A DNA stretch of 16,899 nucleotides, from positions 1 to 16,899 of the forward strand of contig JAKUTI010000029.1 in assembly GCA_022448765.1 (NCBI GenBank), read 5' to 3'. Within the stretch, counting starts at the first letter, position 1, and every line of letters begins with the position of its first letter. Made by a program: the position numbers and the translations under genes. The stretch is from Pseudomonadales bacterium. Its GTDB lineage: Bacteria > Pseudomonadota > Gammaproteobacteria > Pseudomonadales > Azotimanducaceae. The notes under the pieces are model-generated. The model was not told where the DNA came from, did no database searches, and worked only from the letters and a program-made list of their open reading frames with translations. Shown piece after piece: positions 1 through 7,041 of this stretch.

Positions 1-122
1 CAACTTCGTCCCCACCCACTAGCTGATTAATCCGATGTCCAATCGGCTCAACACGCAATACCGGATAAGTCGCGCTTCGCTGCCTGCTGAATCAGCTCAA
101 CGCACATGGCTAAGTTTGTGGC

Positions 123-159
123 CGCGGTCAAGTGGGCTGGTAAAAAACGAGTGACCGCG
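123..159. repeat. 8-bp inverted repeat upstream of the MDR gene
   Basis: CGCGGTCA at 123-130 is repeated as its reverse complement TGACCGCG at 152-159, with 21 bases between the arms. No T-tract follows, so it is not a clear intrinsic terminator. It could be an operator or the end of an upstream transcript. An 8-bp repeat can also arise by chance. Confidence 0.25.
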
Positions 160-186
160 CAATGATGAGTTGTTCGTATCGCTCGC

Positions 187-192
187 GGAGGT
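187..192 (+). promoter_or_regulatory. Strong Shine-Dalgarno that sets a TTG start
   Basis: GGAGGT lies 5 bases before the TTG at 198-200. No ATG or GTG is as well placed in this frame, and the protein beginning at the TTG starts exactly where zinc-dependent MDR proteins start (MKVKNVRY). The site therefore supports the rare TTG initiation codon. Confidence 0.7.
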
Positions 193-197
193 AGGCC

Positions 198-1136
198 TTG
201 AAAGTAAAAAATGTCCGGTACACGGCTGGGGGTGGCGCCGAGCTGGTCGACGTCGAGATTGGTGATCCGGGACCTGGGGAGGTTCAAGTCGAAGTAGCTG
301 CATGCGGGATTTGTGCGTGGGATATACAAACCTTCCGAGCCGGTGGTGACTCGCCCTCGGCGGCTCCGCCGGGTCATGAAGGCGTTGGTTATGTTTCGAA
401 GTTAGGTCCGGGCGTAGAGGGAGTTGAGCTCGGCCAGCGAGTCGTTGGAGGCGGGTTTGCGCGGGTACGTAATGCGCGTGCAGGGAGTCTTTATAGAATT
501 CCTGACTCCAAGCTAGCAGACGAGCACTGGGTGGTGGAACCAGTTTCGTGTGTTGTGACGGGCATGGACGTTTGTCGACTGCGCGTGGGCGAAAGATTGG
601 CGATGGTGGGTTGTGGATTCATGGGTCTGATGATGCTCCAGGGACTCGCTGGCGTCGGAGCGGACCAAATTATCGCCCTCGATATTGATGATGATCGATT
701 GCAACTGGCGATGGCGATGGGTGCCGGGGAAGCCTATAACGTTACGGCGGATAGCTTCAGCAGCGTTCGTGACGAGCTGCGTAGTCGTGGCATTGACGTG
801 GTCGTCGATACCAGCGGTTCACAGCAAGGGCTCGATCTGGCGGGGGACATTGTCAAACGGGCGGGGCTAATCAATCTATTCGGATGGATCAAAGGTGATT
901 CCGCCGGATTCAACCCGAGTCTATGGCACGGAAAGGGACTGACGATCGTAAATTCATCGCCAGCAGCGCAACTCCGAGATCCGTTTCCACCTGCGATTCG
1001 CTTGTTGGAAAAAGGCACGATCGACTTAAGGCCACTAGTGACTCATGTGATTCCCATCGCTGATTATCCTGTATTTATGGAAGGTGTAACGCGGGGTGAA
1101 ATCGAAGGCTACATCAAAGGCGTTGTTTCTCTTTAA
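198..1136 (+). CDS. Zinc-type alcohol/polyol dehydrogenase of the MDR superfamily, lacking the structural-zinc lobe
   Basis: The 312-residue protein is a probable NAD-dependent oxidoreductase of the medium-chain dehydrogenase superfamily, acting on an alcohol or polyol in the cytoplasm. The N-terminal GroES-like part holds the catalytic zinc ligands: GIC with Cys39, Asp42 three residues later, GHE at His60-Glu61, and EPxxC with Glu114 and Cys118. A Rossmann fold follows with GCGFMG at 138-143 and an acidic Asp162 at the end of the second strand, which fits NAD rather than NADP. Family members are usually 340-360 residues. The shortfall is between residues 80 and 110, where the four structural-zinc cysteines normally sit; none is present. 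The start is TTG with a strong SD. The gene stands alone and converges on pyrD with a 34-bp gap. The substrate cannot be assigned. The fold assignment is firm; the zinc-ligand roles come from family knowledge. Confidence 0.88.
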   Translation: MKVKNVRYTAGGGAELVDVEIGDPGPGEVQVEVAACGICAWDIQTFRAGGDSPSAAPPGHEGVGYVSKLGPGVEGVELGQRVVGGGFARVRNARAGSLYRIPDSKLADEHWVVEPVSCVVTGMDVCRLRVGERLAMVGCGFMGLMMLQGLAGVGADQIIALDIDDDRLQLAMAMGAGEAYNVTADSFSSVRDELRSRGIDVVVDTSGSQQGLDLAGDIVKRAGLINLFGWIKGDSAGFNPSLWHGKGLTIVNSSPAAQLRDPFPPAIRLLEKGTIDLRPLVTHVIPIADYPVFMEGVTRGEIEGYIKGVVSL

Positions 1137-1170
1137 CGCGGTCGTATCGAATCCGCCCTATTCGTGCCTT

Positions 1171-2088
1171 TCACGGCATCTTCGCCGAACCCACGAGCTC
1201 TGCGAGCGAATCGATCGCGTGGTGTTGGCAGTATCTTTCGAGTCCTTCTGCCATCTCAATGCTCGCCTGGGGATTGACAAAATTGACGGTTCCGGCTTGA
1301 ACCGCGCTCGCACCAGCAAGCATGAATTCAACGACATCGCGCCACGTTGTCGCGCCTCCGGAGGCGATGATCGGGATGTCGACAGCTTGTGCCGCGTCGT
1401 GGACAAGACGCATCACGATGGGGCGAACGGCGGGTCCCGTCAGTCCACCTCGGCCAAATGATAGCCGTGGCTCGCGAGTGTTGATATCGATTGCCATGGC
1501 TGGCATCGAGTTGGCGACCGTGACGGCGTCGGCGCCAGCATTGGCAACGGCAGACGCGATATCGCCGATGTTGGAAACATCGGGCGATAGTTTGACGATG
1601 AGCGGGCAATCCGTTGCCTCACGGGAAGCCAGCGTGACCTCTGCGGCAGCAACGGGATCGACCCCGAATTCGCGACCACCGGCTTTCACGTTCGGGCACG
1701 AAATGTTGGCTTCAAGCGCATCGACCCCGGTCATGGATCCCAAGGTCCCCGCCAGTCTCGCGTAACTTTCGATGCTTTCCGCGAAAAAGTTCACCACCAC
1801 CGCGCAATCGATCTTACGTAAATAATCCAGTTTTGAACGTTCAAAGTCTTCGACACCGACGTTATCGAGACCAATCGCATTGATCAGTCCAGACTCGGTC
1901 TCCCAGATACGCGGTTGGATGTTGCCGAGACGTGGCTCAGGCGAAATACCCTTGGTGATGATTCCACCAATCTTGTTGAAGTCCACCATGGTTTCGTATT
2001 CGGACGCGTAACCGAACGTACCCGACGCCGTCAGAATTGGATTCCGAAGCGATAAGGTACCTATTTGTACAGATAGATCGGTCGTCAT
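1171..2088 (-). CDS. pyrD: Dihydroorotate dehydrogenase, class 1B catalytic subunit
   Basis: The 305-residue FMN TIM-barrel enzyme oxidises dihydroorotate to orotate in pyrimidine synthesis. Class 1 features are ASGTFGY (21-27), KG at 46-47, NAIGLDN (70-76) and EANISCPN with Cys131, the catalytic base that distinguishes class 1 from the Ser of class 2. GGLTGPA (214-220) and IASGGAT (241-247) form the phosphate and FMN site. An upstream PyrK subunit makes this class 1B, which passes electrons to NAD. I chose the ATG at 2088, which shares one base with the pyrK stop (TAATG), over a TTG 21 bases upstream; this indicates translational coupling. The class is unusual for a gammaproteobacterium. A second pyrD elsewhere, or a role in pyrimidine breakdown, cannot be excluded. 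Confidence 0.93.
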   Translation of the reverse strand: MTTDLSVQIGTLSLRNPILTASGTFGYASEYETMVDFNKIGGIITKGISPEPRLGNIQPRIWETESGLINAIGLDNVGVEDFERSKLDYLRKIDCAVVVNFFAESIESYARLAGTLGSMTGVDALEANISCPNVKAGGREFGVDPVAAAEVTLASREATDCPLIVKLSPDVSNIGDIASAVANAGADAVTVANSMPAMAIDINTREPRLSFGRGGLTGPAVRPIVMRLVHDAAQAVDIPIIASGGATTWRDVVEFMLAGASAVQAGTVNFVNPQASIEMAEGLERYCQHHAIDSLAELVGSAKMP

Positions 2089-2891
2089 TAAGCAGACTTT
2101 GCCGACCAAATGAAGCTGGCGTCGGTGACAGGTCCTTCCGTGCAGACCGTGAAGTTGGTGTCCTCATGTGTTCGGATAACGCAGCCTCGACAGGTCCCCA
2201 TGCCGCAGCCCATCGGTGCTTCGAGGGACACACTGCAGGGAATTCCTGCTCCGGCACAAACAGCGGCGGCCGCTTCCATCATTGCGTGAGGACCACACAC
2301 GTAAACCTGAGACGGTCGGACATTTTCGGACTCATCCAATCGCGAAGCCAAAAGTTCGACCACCGTACCCGCGAAGCCGGCCGAACCGTCGTCGGTCGCG
2401 ATCTCAACTCCGCCCGTAAGATTTGCTTCAAAATCCTCAAATCCAGGGATCTCGGTTTTGGTACGAGCGCCCAGTAGAAGGCTCAATGACCTTCCAGGTG
2501 TCGCAATCGCATCGGTCAATGCAGGAAAAGGCGCGATCCCGATACCGCCCGCGACCAACCAAGCGGAGTCGCCAGGGGGATCGTCAAAACCGATCCCAAG
2601 GGGTCCGAGTACGTCCAGTTCAATGCCGACTTGGGCCGTCCCAAGTAAGCGCGTGCCGCGGCCAATGATTCGAAGAAGGAATTCGAGCTGGACTTGCTGA
2701 CCCTCGACCGTGCGAAAACGTGCAACTGAAAAAGGACGAGGCAGTAACGGATCAGCCTCCCATGGTCCGCGCACCATATAGAACTGGCCTGGCACCGGAG
2801 CAACGATTGATGCGGGTGCACAGACGAGTCGAAGGCACCCGCCACCCACCTCTTCGACCGCTTCGAGCGGAATTCGACTTAACGCGGGCAT
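2088..2891 (-). CDS. pyrK: Dihydroorotate dehydrogenase class 1B electron-transfer subunit (FAD, 2Fe-2S)
   Basis: The 267-residue subunit moves electrons from PyrD FMN through a 2Fe-2S cluster and FAD to NAD. From the N-terminus it has a flavin-binding barrel with RPFS at 52-55, then an NAD-binding part with GGIGIAPF (115-122), LGARTK (140-145) and VYVCGP (196-201). The C-terminal cluster motif has cysteines at 229, 234, 237 and 250, with the spacing CxxxxCxxC-x12-C seen in PyrK. The length is normal for the family. It starts at an ATG with only a weak SD, 88 bases after the PhyH gene, so it may be the tail of a longer minus-strand transcript. Related ferredoxin-reductase-like subunits serve other enzymes, but the overlap with a class 1 pyrD makes PyrK the clear call. 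Confidence 0.92.
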   Translation of the reverse strand: MPALSRIPLEAVEEVGGGCLRLVCAPASIVAPVPGQFYMVRGPWEADPLLPRPFSVARFRTVEGQQVQLEFLLRIIGRGTRLLGTAQVGIELDVLGPLGIGFDDPPGDSAWLVAGGIGIAPFPALTDAIATPGRSLSLLLGARTKTEIPGFEDFEANLTGGVEIATDDGSAGFAGTVVELLASRLDESENVRPSQVYVCGPHAMMEAAAAVCAGAGIPCSVSLEAPMGCGMGTCRGCVIRTHEDTNFTVCTEGPVTDASFIWSAKSA

Positions 2892-2979
2892 CGATGGCTC
2901 GAAGGCTCATGACACGCCCGCGCTGTAGCAACATGGGCGGGTAAAAACCATCGCGACGGCATGCGAAGAGGGCGACCGA

Positions 2980-3924
2980 TTATTCAACCTTCGCCGGTTT
3001 GGCGTGGGCGGCGGCGGCCTCGGCCATCCGCTTTTTCATTTCTGGACTGGGGTATCTCAACATTCGAGAAAAGTCGGGTCCTTTTTCATCCCAACCCATG
3101 TGATCGTCGGCGCCGACGAGTCGAGCAAATTCTGGCGTGTTGCGGTCCAGCATTTCTTGCGTTACCTGCCATTGATACGACTCTTGGGTTTTAAGTCGCT
3201 TATGGCACATATAGCTTGTCACGTTCATCCGCAAACCGTCGGTTTGTTTTGGGTAGGCCCCGTGCCACATATTCCCGTGCCAAGCGATCAACGAGCCCGC
3301 CTTGGCTTCGACTGGCACGGCATTTTTAACCCCTTCGCCTGGGTTTGGTGTTCGGCAGTAGCGGTGGCTCCCAGGCACCATGGCGATGGCGCCATTTTCT
3401 TCGGTGTAGTCCGTGAGGCAATAGGCGGCATTAGCGACGTCGGAGCACGGCGGCAACCGGCCGTCGCGATCGGGTGGTGAATCGCTGTGGAGTCCCAGGT
3501 TATCGCCGTAGGTTCCTCCCTTCCACTTAATGAACGAGGTCAAGCTCGAGAGTTGTTGTTGGCCGTGCATCAGGTAAGTTGCGACGGTGGCCAATGTCGG
3601 ATTCGTCACCCATTCCTCGAAAATTGGATCCGCCATCAGTAGGTAGTAAAGCAGAAACTGTCCGTCGGTCTGAGGTTGCCCTTGGTACTCCCCGGCACTG
3701 CCGTTCTCGTCAAGGGAAAGTTCAATACCGGTTCTCTCCGCTGCGATTCGTAAAACCGTTTCGCGGATTCGTTCGAGAAAATCGAGTGGTGCTACTTTTT
3801 CAGGGGGAATCACCGTAAACCCGTATGAATCGAGATCAACGATATGGGGTTCGAGGGCAAGTTCCTTGATTCGTTGGTAGGTCGGATTAAAGGCTTCGGT
3901 GGCCTTAAAGTCGCCGAATTCCAT
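2980..3924 (-). CDS. Phytanoyl-CoA dioxygenase (PhyH) family Fe(II)/2-oxoglutarate oxygenase
   Basis: The 314-residue enzyme belongs to the non-haem iron oxygenases that hydroxylate an aliphatic substrate while decarboxylating 2-oxoglutarate. The iron triad is visible as LHSD (His146, Asp148) and the distal His221 in NMWHGAYP, followed by Arg232 as the likely 2-oxoglutarate carboxylate ligand. The segment ENGAIAMVPGSH (176-187) before the distal His is characteristic of PhyH proteins. There is no signal peptide, so it is cytoplasmic. The C-terminus is Ala/Lys-rich and probably disordered. It lies 88 bases from both TauD upstream and pyrK downstream. PhyH-family substrates range from acyl-CoAs to halogenated or phosphonate compounds, so the substrate is left open. 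Confidence 0.87.
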   Translation of the reverse strand: MEFGDFKATEAFNPTYQRIKELALEPHIVDLDSYGFTVIPPEKVAPLDFLERIRETVLRIAAERTGIELSLDENGSAGEYQGQPQTDGQFLLYYLLMADPIFEEWVTNPTLATVATYLMHGQQQLSSLTSFIKWKGGTYGDNLGLHSDSPPDRDGRLPPCSDVANAAYCLTDYTEENGAIAMVPGSHRYCRTPNPGEGVKNAVPVEAKAGSLIAWHGNMWHGAYPKQTDGLRMNVTSYMCHKRLKTQESYQWQVTQEMLDRNTPEFARLVGADDHMGWDEKGPDFSRMLRYPSPEMKKRMAEAAAAHAKPAKVE

Positions 3925-4012
3925 GGGTGTTATCGCTGTGATGTTGAGACCCGACTTACATTACTAAAAGTTGCGGCGGCTGTCCCGCAATCCGTCATTG
4001 GTCGCCGATGGT

Positions 4013-4867
4013 TTAGGCGTGAGCAGCAAATTCGGTTTTGGGATCGCCGGCGATCCGGGCGTGGTACATCACTCGGGGCTCGCGCATGTCCCAAGGCCTG
4101 CCTTGGTGAAGTAGCCGTCGATTATCCCAAACGACGGCATCGCCCGGACTCCACTTATGGTAGTAAACGCGTGGTGGCTGGCAGGCAAAGTCCACCAACC
4201 CTTGAAGAAATTCTTCCGAAGCGGCGGGATCCATACCAGGAATTCCGTACGCGTGTCTCCCAATGACGAGCGATTGACGGCCGGTTTCCGGATGGGTCTT
4301 CACCAGTGGCCGTAATGGGGGATCAAGATCATGGAATCCGTAGCTCGAGTCCACCTCGGGTTCGTGACCCATTTTCGATTGGCTATGCCAAAGTGAGTGA
4401 TATGCGGAGAGGTCTAAGACTCTCTTTTGGGTGGGTTTGTCGAGATTTTCATAGGCTGAGCACATATCGGACCAGCCCGTCTCGCCGCCAGAAGAAGGTA
4501 CGATATGCGCGGAGAAGACTGCGCCTTTCGCCTGAACTGGCATGAATGTGCTGTCGCAATGCCAACCCATCGCCCCTTGGAGGGTTTTAACCAGATCTTC
4601 GTCTGGGTCGAAGTGCACCTGCCCGTTTTCGTCGACGTTGGTGATTGCAGCAAGATCAAACTCAAGGTCACCGAACCGCTGTGCAAAAGCGATCTGTTCC
4701 TCGTTGCTCAGGAATTGGCCAGGAAAGATCAATAACCCGAATTCGAGCCAACTGTCGTGCAGCTTTGAAAAGTCTGACGCACTAAGTTCTGCAAGTTTTA
4801 TATCAGTGACTATCGCACCGAACGTCGCGTCGAGTGGATCGATCCCAAAGGACGAAACCTGTTTCAT
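4013..4867 (-). CDS. TauD/TfdA-family Fe(II)/2-oxoglutarate dioxygenase
   Basis: The 284-residue protein is a likely 2-oxoglutarate-dependent dioxygenase of the taurine/2,4-D/carnitine type. It shows His103-x-Asp105 in the GWHCDSTF segment, the distal His254 in RRLLHQGRPWD, and Arg265 eleven residues later, all at TauD spacing. Asp248-Asn249-Arg250 before the distal His is also typical. The open frame runs about 100 codons further upstream, but that part matches no family and overlaps the PqaA remnant, so I chose the ATG at 4867; its SD is weak. A TATACT sequence on the minus strand (4912-4907) could be a -10 box for a local transcript, but no good -35 is seen. The substrate is not evident: sulfonate, phenoxyacid and quaternary amine are all possible. 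It sits next to a second, PhyH-type oxygenase. Confidence 0.87.
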   Translation of the reverse strand: MKQVSSFGIDPLDATFGAIVTDIKLAELSASDFSKLHDSWLEFGLLIFPGQFLSNEEQIAFAQRFGDLEFDLAAITNVDENGQVHFDPDEDLVKTLQGAMGWHCDSTFMPVQAKGAVFSAHIVPSSGGETGWSDMCSAYENLDKPTQKRVLDLSAYHSLWHSQSKMGHEPEVDSSYGFHDLDPPLRPLVKTHPETGRQSLVIGRHAYGIPGMDPAASEEFLQGLVDFACQPPRVYYHKWSPGDAVVWDNRRLLHQGRPWDMREPRVMYHARIAGDPKTEFAAHA

Positions 4868-4943
4868 CGCGATTAACCCGCACGACACGCAACCGCGTTG
4901 TTGGTCAGTATAGCCCAGCGCATGTGGGGAGCACGCAATCCTA

Positions 4944-5237
4944 TTAAGTGACTGGCCCGAACATCGGTGTTTGCGCACCGGCGCCGAATCGAGCCCCATC
5001 GGTAAATAAGCCATCTCTTCGTGGTTTATTTCGAATGAACCCTTTGCCGACAAGGGTGTCTTGGAGCTTATAGCGGTAGACCGGGTCTTTTCTGTGCACG
5101 TATTCAGCAAGCGCGGTTTCGAATGACGGTAACGATTGATCTGCAACGTCGACGGTTTCTTTGCTGGACGCGAAAGGCGCACAAAGGATGGCCAAGAGGA
5201 ACACGCCCTTGCGCGAGAGTTGGATGTGTTGCCGCAT
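4944..5237 (-). pseudogene. Truncated N-terminus of a PhoPQ-activated pathogenicity-related (PqaA)-like exported protein
   Basis: A 97-codon frame begins with a basic stretch and a hydrophobic segment (about residues 11-22) that look like a signal peptide. It continues with ETALAEYVHRKDPVYRYKL and DTLVGKGF, which resemble the start of the mature PqaA family (pattern LxxYVxxxDPxYxYxLxxTxxGxG). PqaA proteins are roughly 400-500 residues long. Here similarity stops after about residue 72, and the frame ends 25 codons later in unrelated sequence. The remaining body, with its SQxW region and the rest of the alpha/beta-hydrolase-like fold, is absent in all frames before the TauD gene. It is most likely a decayed or deleted gene. 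The family call is from memory of the motif only, and a short exported protein is the alternative. Confidence 0.5.
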
Positions 5238-5262
5238 GATTCGACTGCCTCTTCGGCTCGAT

Positions 5263-5910
5263 CTAAAGAGCGATTTCGATGTCTTCAACCATGCCGATTC
5301 GAGTGTGCTCCAAATCGATGATGGTACGTTCTACGTCTCTGACCTCTTTCATTTCCGGCGACGAGACAAGTGCGTCAACTTCCGAGAACCAAACCGACGC
5401 GACCGCATCGTAGGCAGGGGTACGGCCTGTGCGATAAATGCCCGGTCGAGTATGTGCCTGGACGTAACGATCGATCCCAGGAACCGCGGCAACTAGGGGA
5501 CCTAATTGATCTCGATAATTCGATTGAAACCTATCTGGGTCGTCACCAAGGACGCCTTTGACCAAGGCCATCATTTTTTGATGTGCCCTTGGGGGTTCTT
5601 GATCCTTTATCAGGTATTCGGTGGTGAGAATCGTCCCCATGGTGTTCAAGTCGATGAAGTTTTCTTCGTCCGAGCGGATGGCCGTCAGTTCTGGCGTGCC
5701 AACAACGTTGCGCATCGATTCGATATCTTCAAACCAAACTTCGGCAATGCCGTCGAACCCAGGTCCGGGCTCAAGGCCATGATTTTGAACGTACCGCACG
5801 ATTCCATTTAACCGGCTCACGATGTCGGCGTGCGCGTTAAGCCAGTGTTCACGAAATTCCTCCGGACTAAGATCTTCTCGGCGGTTGAAGAAACTGACCT
5901 GTTTAATCAT
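5263..5910 (-). CDS. Tandem EthD-domain (dimeric alpha/beta barrel) protein
   Basis: The 215-residue protein is built of two EthD-type domains, about 1-100 and 112-208. Domain 1 starts IKQVSFFNRREDLSPEEFREHW, with an NAH and a GIVRYVQNH segment; domain 2 repeats the pattern with DRFQSNYRDQ and PGIDRYVQAH. Single EthD domains form dimers whose barrel holds a hydrophobic ligand, so a fused pair can act as one self-contained barrel. Members accompany ether- and aromatic-degrading systems, often without a proven reaction. I chose the ATG at 5910 because the fold begins there; the longer frame upstream adds only unrelated sequence. It is the first gene of the minus-strand run that continues into TauD, PhyH and PyrK-PyrD, and it is divergent from hspQ. 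The exact role is unknown. Confidence 0.8.
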   Translation of the reverse strand: MIKQVSFFNRREDLSPEEFREHWLNAHADIVSRLNGIVRYVQNHGLEPGPGFDGIAEVWFEDIESMRNVVGTPELTAIRSDEENFIDLNTMGTILTTEYLIKDQEPPRAHQKMMALVKGVLGDDPDRFQSNYRDQLGPLVAAVPGIDRYVQAHTRPGIYRTGRTPAYDAVASVWFSEVDALVSSPEMKEVRDVERTIIDLEHTRIGMVEDIEIAL

Positions 5911-6062
5911 TGCGTTCTCAGCAAACTTTTCTTGAGCATAAGCGATATTGCTTTCGCGCTTAACTTGTCGAGGTCGGCGGTTATGAGAAGGGTTCGCGAC
6001 ACGGTATCCCGCACCCACTTTTACCCGATAATGTGACGTAACTCTGCGATGAGCGAAATGTC

Positions 6063-6371
6063 ATGAACGCACGTTTTTTTGTGGGCCAAATCGTTGAACA
6101 CAACAAAGCCGGTTATCGTGGTGTGGTCTTCGGGGTGGACCAGGTTTTCAGCCTTTCTGAGGAATGGTACGAAGAAGTTGCGCGTAGCCGCCCGCCAAAA
6201 AATCGACCCTGGTATCACGTGCTAGTCGATGGGGCGGAGCACTCCACGTACGTTGCTGAAAGACATTTAGCTGTTAGCACATTGTTGACTCAGGTTAGTC
6301 ACCCCGCATTGGGTAGATACTTTGTTCGGTTCGACGGCACTCGCTATTACGGCAATGAGACGGTTCACTGA
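6063..6371 (+). CDS. hspQ: Heat-shock protein HspQ (hemimethylated-DNA-binding/YccV-like fold)
   Basis: The 102-residue protein spans the whole HspQ/YccV domain. FFVGQIVEHNKAGYRGVVFGVD opens the domain, RPPKNRPWYHVLVDG (65-79) lies in the middle, TYVAERHL (84-91) follows, and HPALGRYFVRF comes near the end. In enterobacteria HspQ is a specificity-enhancing factor for the Lon protease and affects DnaA stability; in this organism that role is inferred. The length matches the E. coli protein (about 105 residues). The ATG has only a weak SD. No convincing sigma-32 promoter is visible: a CCCGATAAT sequence at 6024-6032 has no matching -35. The gene is divergent from the EthD gene and is followed by a separate plus-strand gene 118 bases later. 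Confidence 0.93.
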   Translation: MNARFFVGQIVEHNKAGYRGVVFGVDQVFSLSEEWYEEVARSRPPKNRPWYHVLVDGAEHSTYVAERHLAVSTLLTQVSHPALGRYFVRFDGTRYYGNETVH

Positions 6372-6478
6372 GGCAAGTAGGTCACTTGGAGGGTCGAGGT
6401 GCATGAGCATGGAAATGGCGACAACGACTTCAGCTGTTAGTTCGTTTGTTTGAGGTCGGTTAGGATGGGCACATAATC

Positions 6479-6484
6479 GGAGGG
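6479..6484 (+). promoter_or_regulatory. Strong Shine-Dalgarno of the epimerase-like VOC gene
   Basis: GGAGGG ends 5 bases before the ATG at 6490 and fixes that start. A TTGAGG/CATAAT pair with a 16-base spacer lies just upstream (6450-6455 and 6472-6477), but a transcript starting from it would begin within or after this site, so I do not call it a promoter. Confidence 0.6.
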
Positions 6485-6489
6485 ATCTT

Positions 6490-6918
6490 ATGATCGTACG
6501 GCTTGACCACATTGGCATCGTTGCCCCGAACATCGAACAAGCGCTCGGCATACTTGATACGAAACTCGGTTTTCCACTCGCGTCCACCACACCGCTTCCG
6601 GATGGAGCCTATTTTGCGCCGGAGGGAACGCACAATTACATGTTTCAAGTAGGGACGGGAGAAACCATGATCGAAGTGCTTGTTCCCGTCGTTCCAGAGG
6701 CTGGAACGTACAAGTTTCTTCAACGGTTCGGAGCGGGATTGCACCACTGGGGGTACGCTTGCGATGATGTTGAAGAAGAGGCCGCACGGTTACGCGAACA
6801 AGGTTTGCAACAGATTGAGTTAGGAGGCCCGGACCCGGGATCCGTTACCGCCGCATTTTTTCATCCGAAAACGGCAGGCGGCATCCTTACTGAGCTCGTT
6901 CCATTGCGCCCGTCTTAG
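6490..6918 (+). CDS. VOC-superfamily protein similar to methylmalonyl-CoA epimerase
   Basis: The 142-residue protein has two beta-alpha-beta-beta-beta units, each supplying two metal ligands. Candidate ligands are His7 in LDHIGIV, Glu62 in MIEVLVP, His86 in GLHHWGY and Glu135 in TELVP. The segment FFHPKTAGGILTELV (123-137) closely resembles the HPK-x-x-x-G-x-LxEL signature of methylmalonyl-CoA epimerases, which interconvert the R and S forms of methylmalonyl-CoA. The second ligand here is Glu, as in glyoxalase I, whereas characterised epimerases often have Gln, so another lyase or isomerase of the fold is possible. No methylmalonyl-CoA mutase or propionyl-CoA carboxylase gene is nearby to support the epimerase role. 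The start is set by a strong SD. Confidence 0.75.
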   Translation: MIVRLDHIGIVAPNIEQALGILDTKLGFPLASTTPLPDGAYFAPEGTHNYMFQVGTGETMIEVLVPVVPEAGTYKFLQRFGAGLHHWGYACDDVEEEAARLREQGLQQIELGGPDPGSVTAAFFHPKTAGGILTELVPLRPS

Positions 6919-7041
6919 CGGGTATGGGCAAAAGGAGAAGGTCCCCGTGTTTCGGTGAGACGAGGGGGTTAGCAACGTAAACACGAACCGGTTCGCAGAC
7001 ATTTCGTACCGCGAGGCGGCGAGTGGTGGTTCTCTAGAAGT

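Larger units (their letters stand above)
1..197. other. Left-edge non-coding stretch upstream of the MDR dehydrogenase
   Basis: I see no convincing gene here. Reading frames are short and show no family motif. It holds one inverted repeat (123-130 with 152-159) and the ribosome binding site of the next gene at its right end. It may include the end of a gene cut off by the window edge, but no C-terminus can be recognised. Confidence 0.4.

Noticed and set aside
2916..2945. GC-rich interrupted repeat followed by TAAAAA between PhyH and pyrK
   Set aside because: The arms are only about 5 bp, and in the direction of transcription the T-run comes before the stem, so it is not an intrinsic terminator.
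4868..5182. A 105-codon upstream extension of the TauD frame
   Set aside because: It matches no dioxygenase N-terminus, overlaps the PqaA-like remnant in another frame, and the TauD fold begins exactly at the ATG at 4867.
6024..6032. CCCGATAAT as a heat-shock -10 for hspQ
   Set aside because: No CTTGAAA-like -35 is found at the proper distance.
6403..6453. A 16-codon frame with a GAGG ribosome site between hspQ and the epimerase-like gene
   Set aside because: It is too short and low in complexity to separate from chance, and no regulatory leader feature accompanies it.
6450..6477. TTGAGG and CATAAT spaced 16 bases apart as a promoter
   Set aside because: The implied transcription start would fall within or after the SD at 6479-6484, leaving the gene without its strong ribosome site.
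6942..6968. CCCC...GGGG hairpin as terminator after the epimerase-like gene
   Set aside because: The stem has bulges, a loop that is too long, and no T-tract follows.
6984..6995. Perfect 12-bp palindrome CGAACCGGTTCG
   Set aside because: A few perfect 12-bp palindromes are expected by chance in a window of this size, and it lies between convergent genes with no T-tract or second copy noticed.
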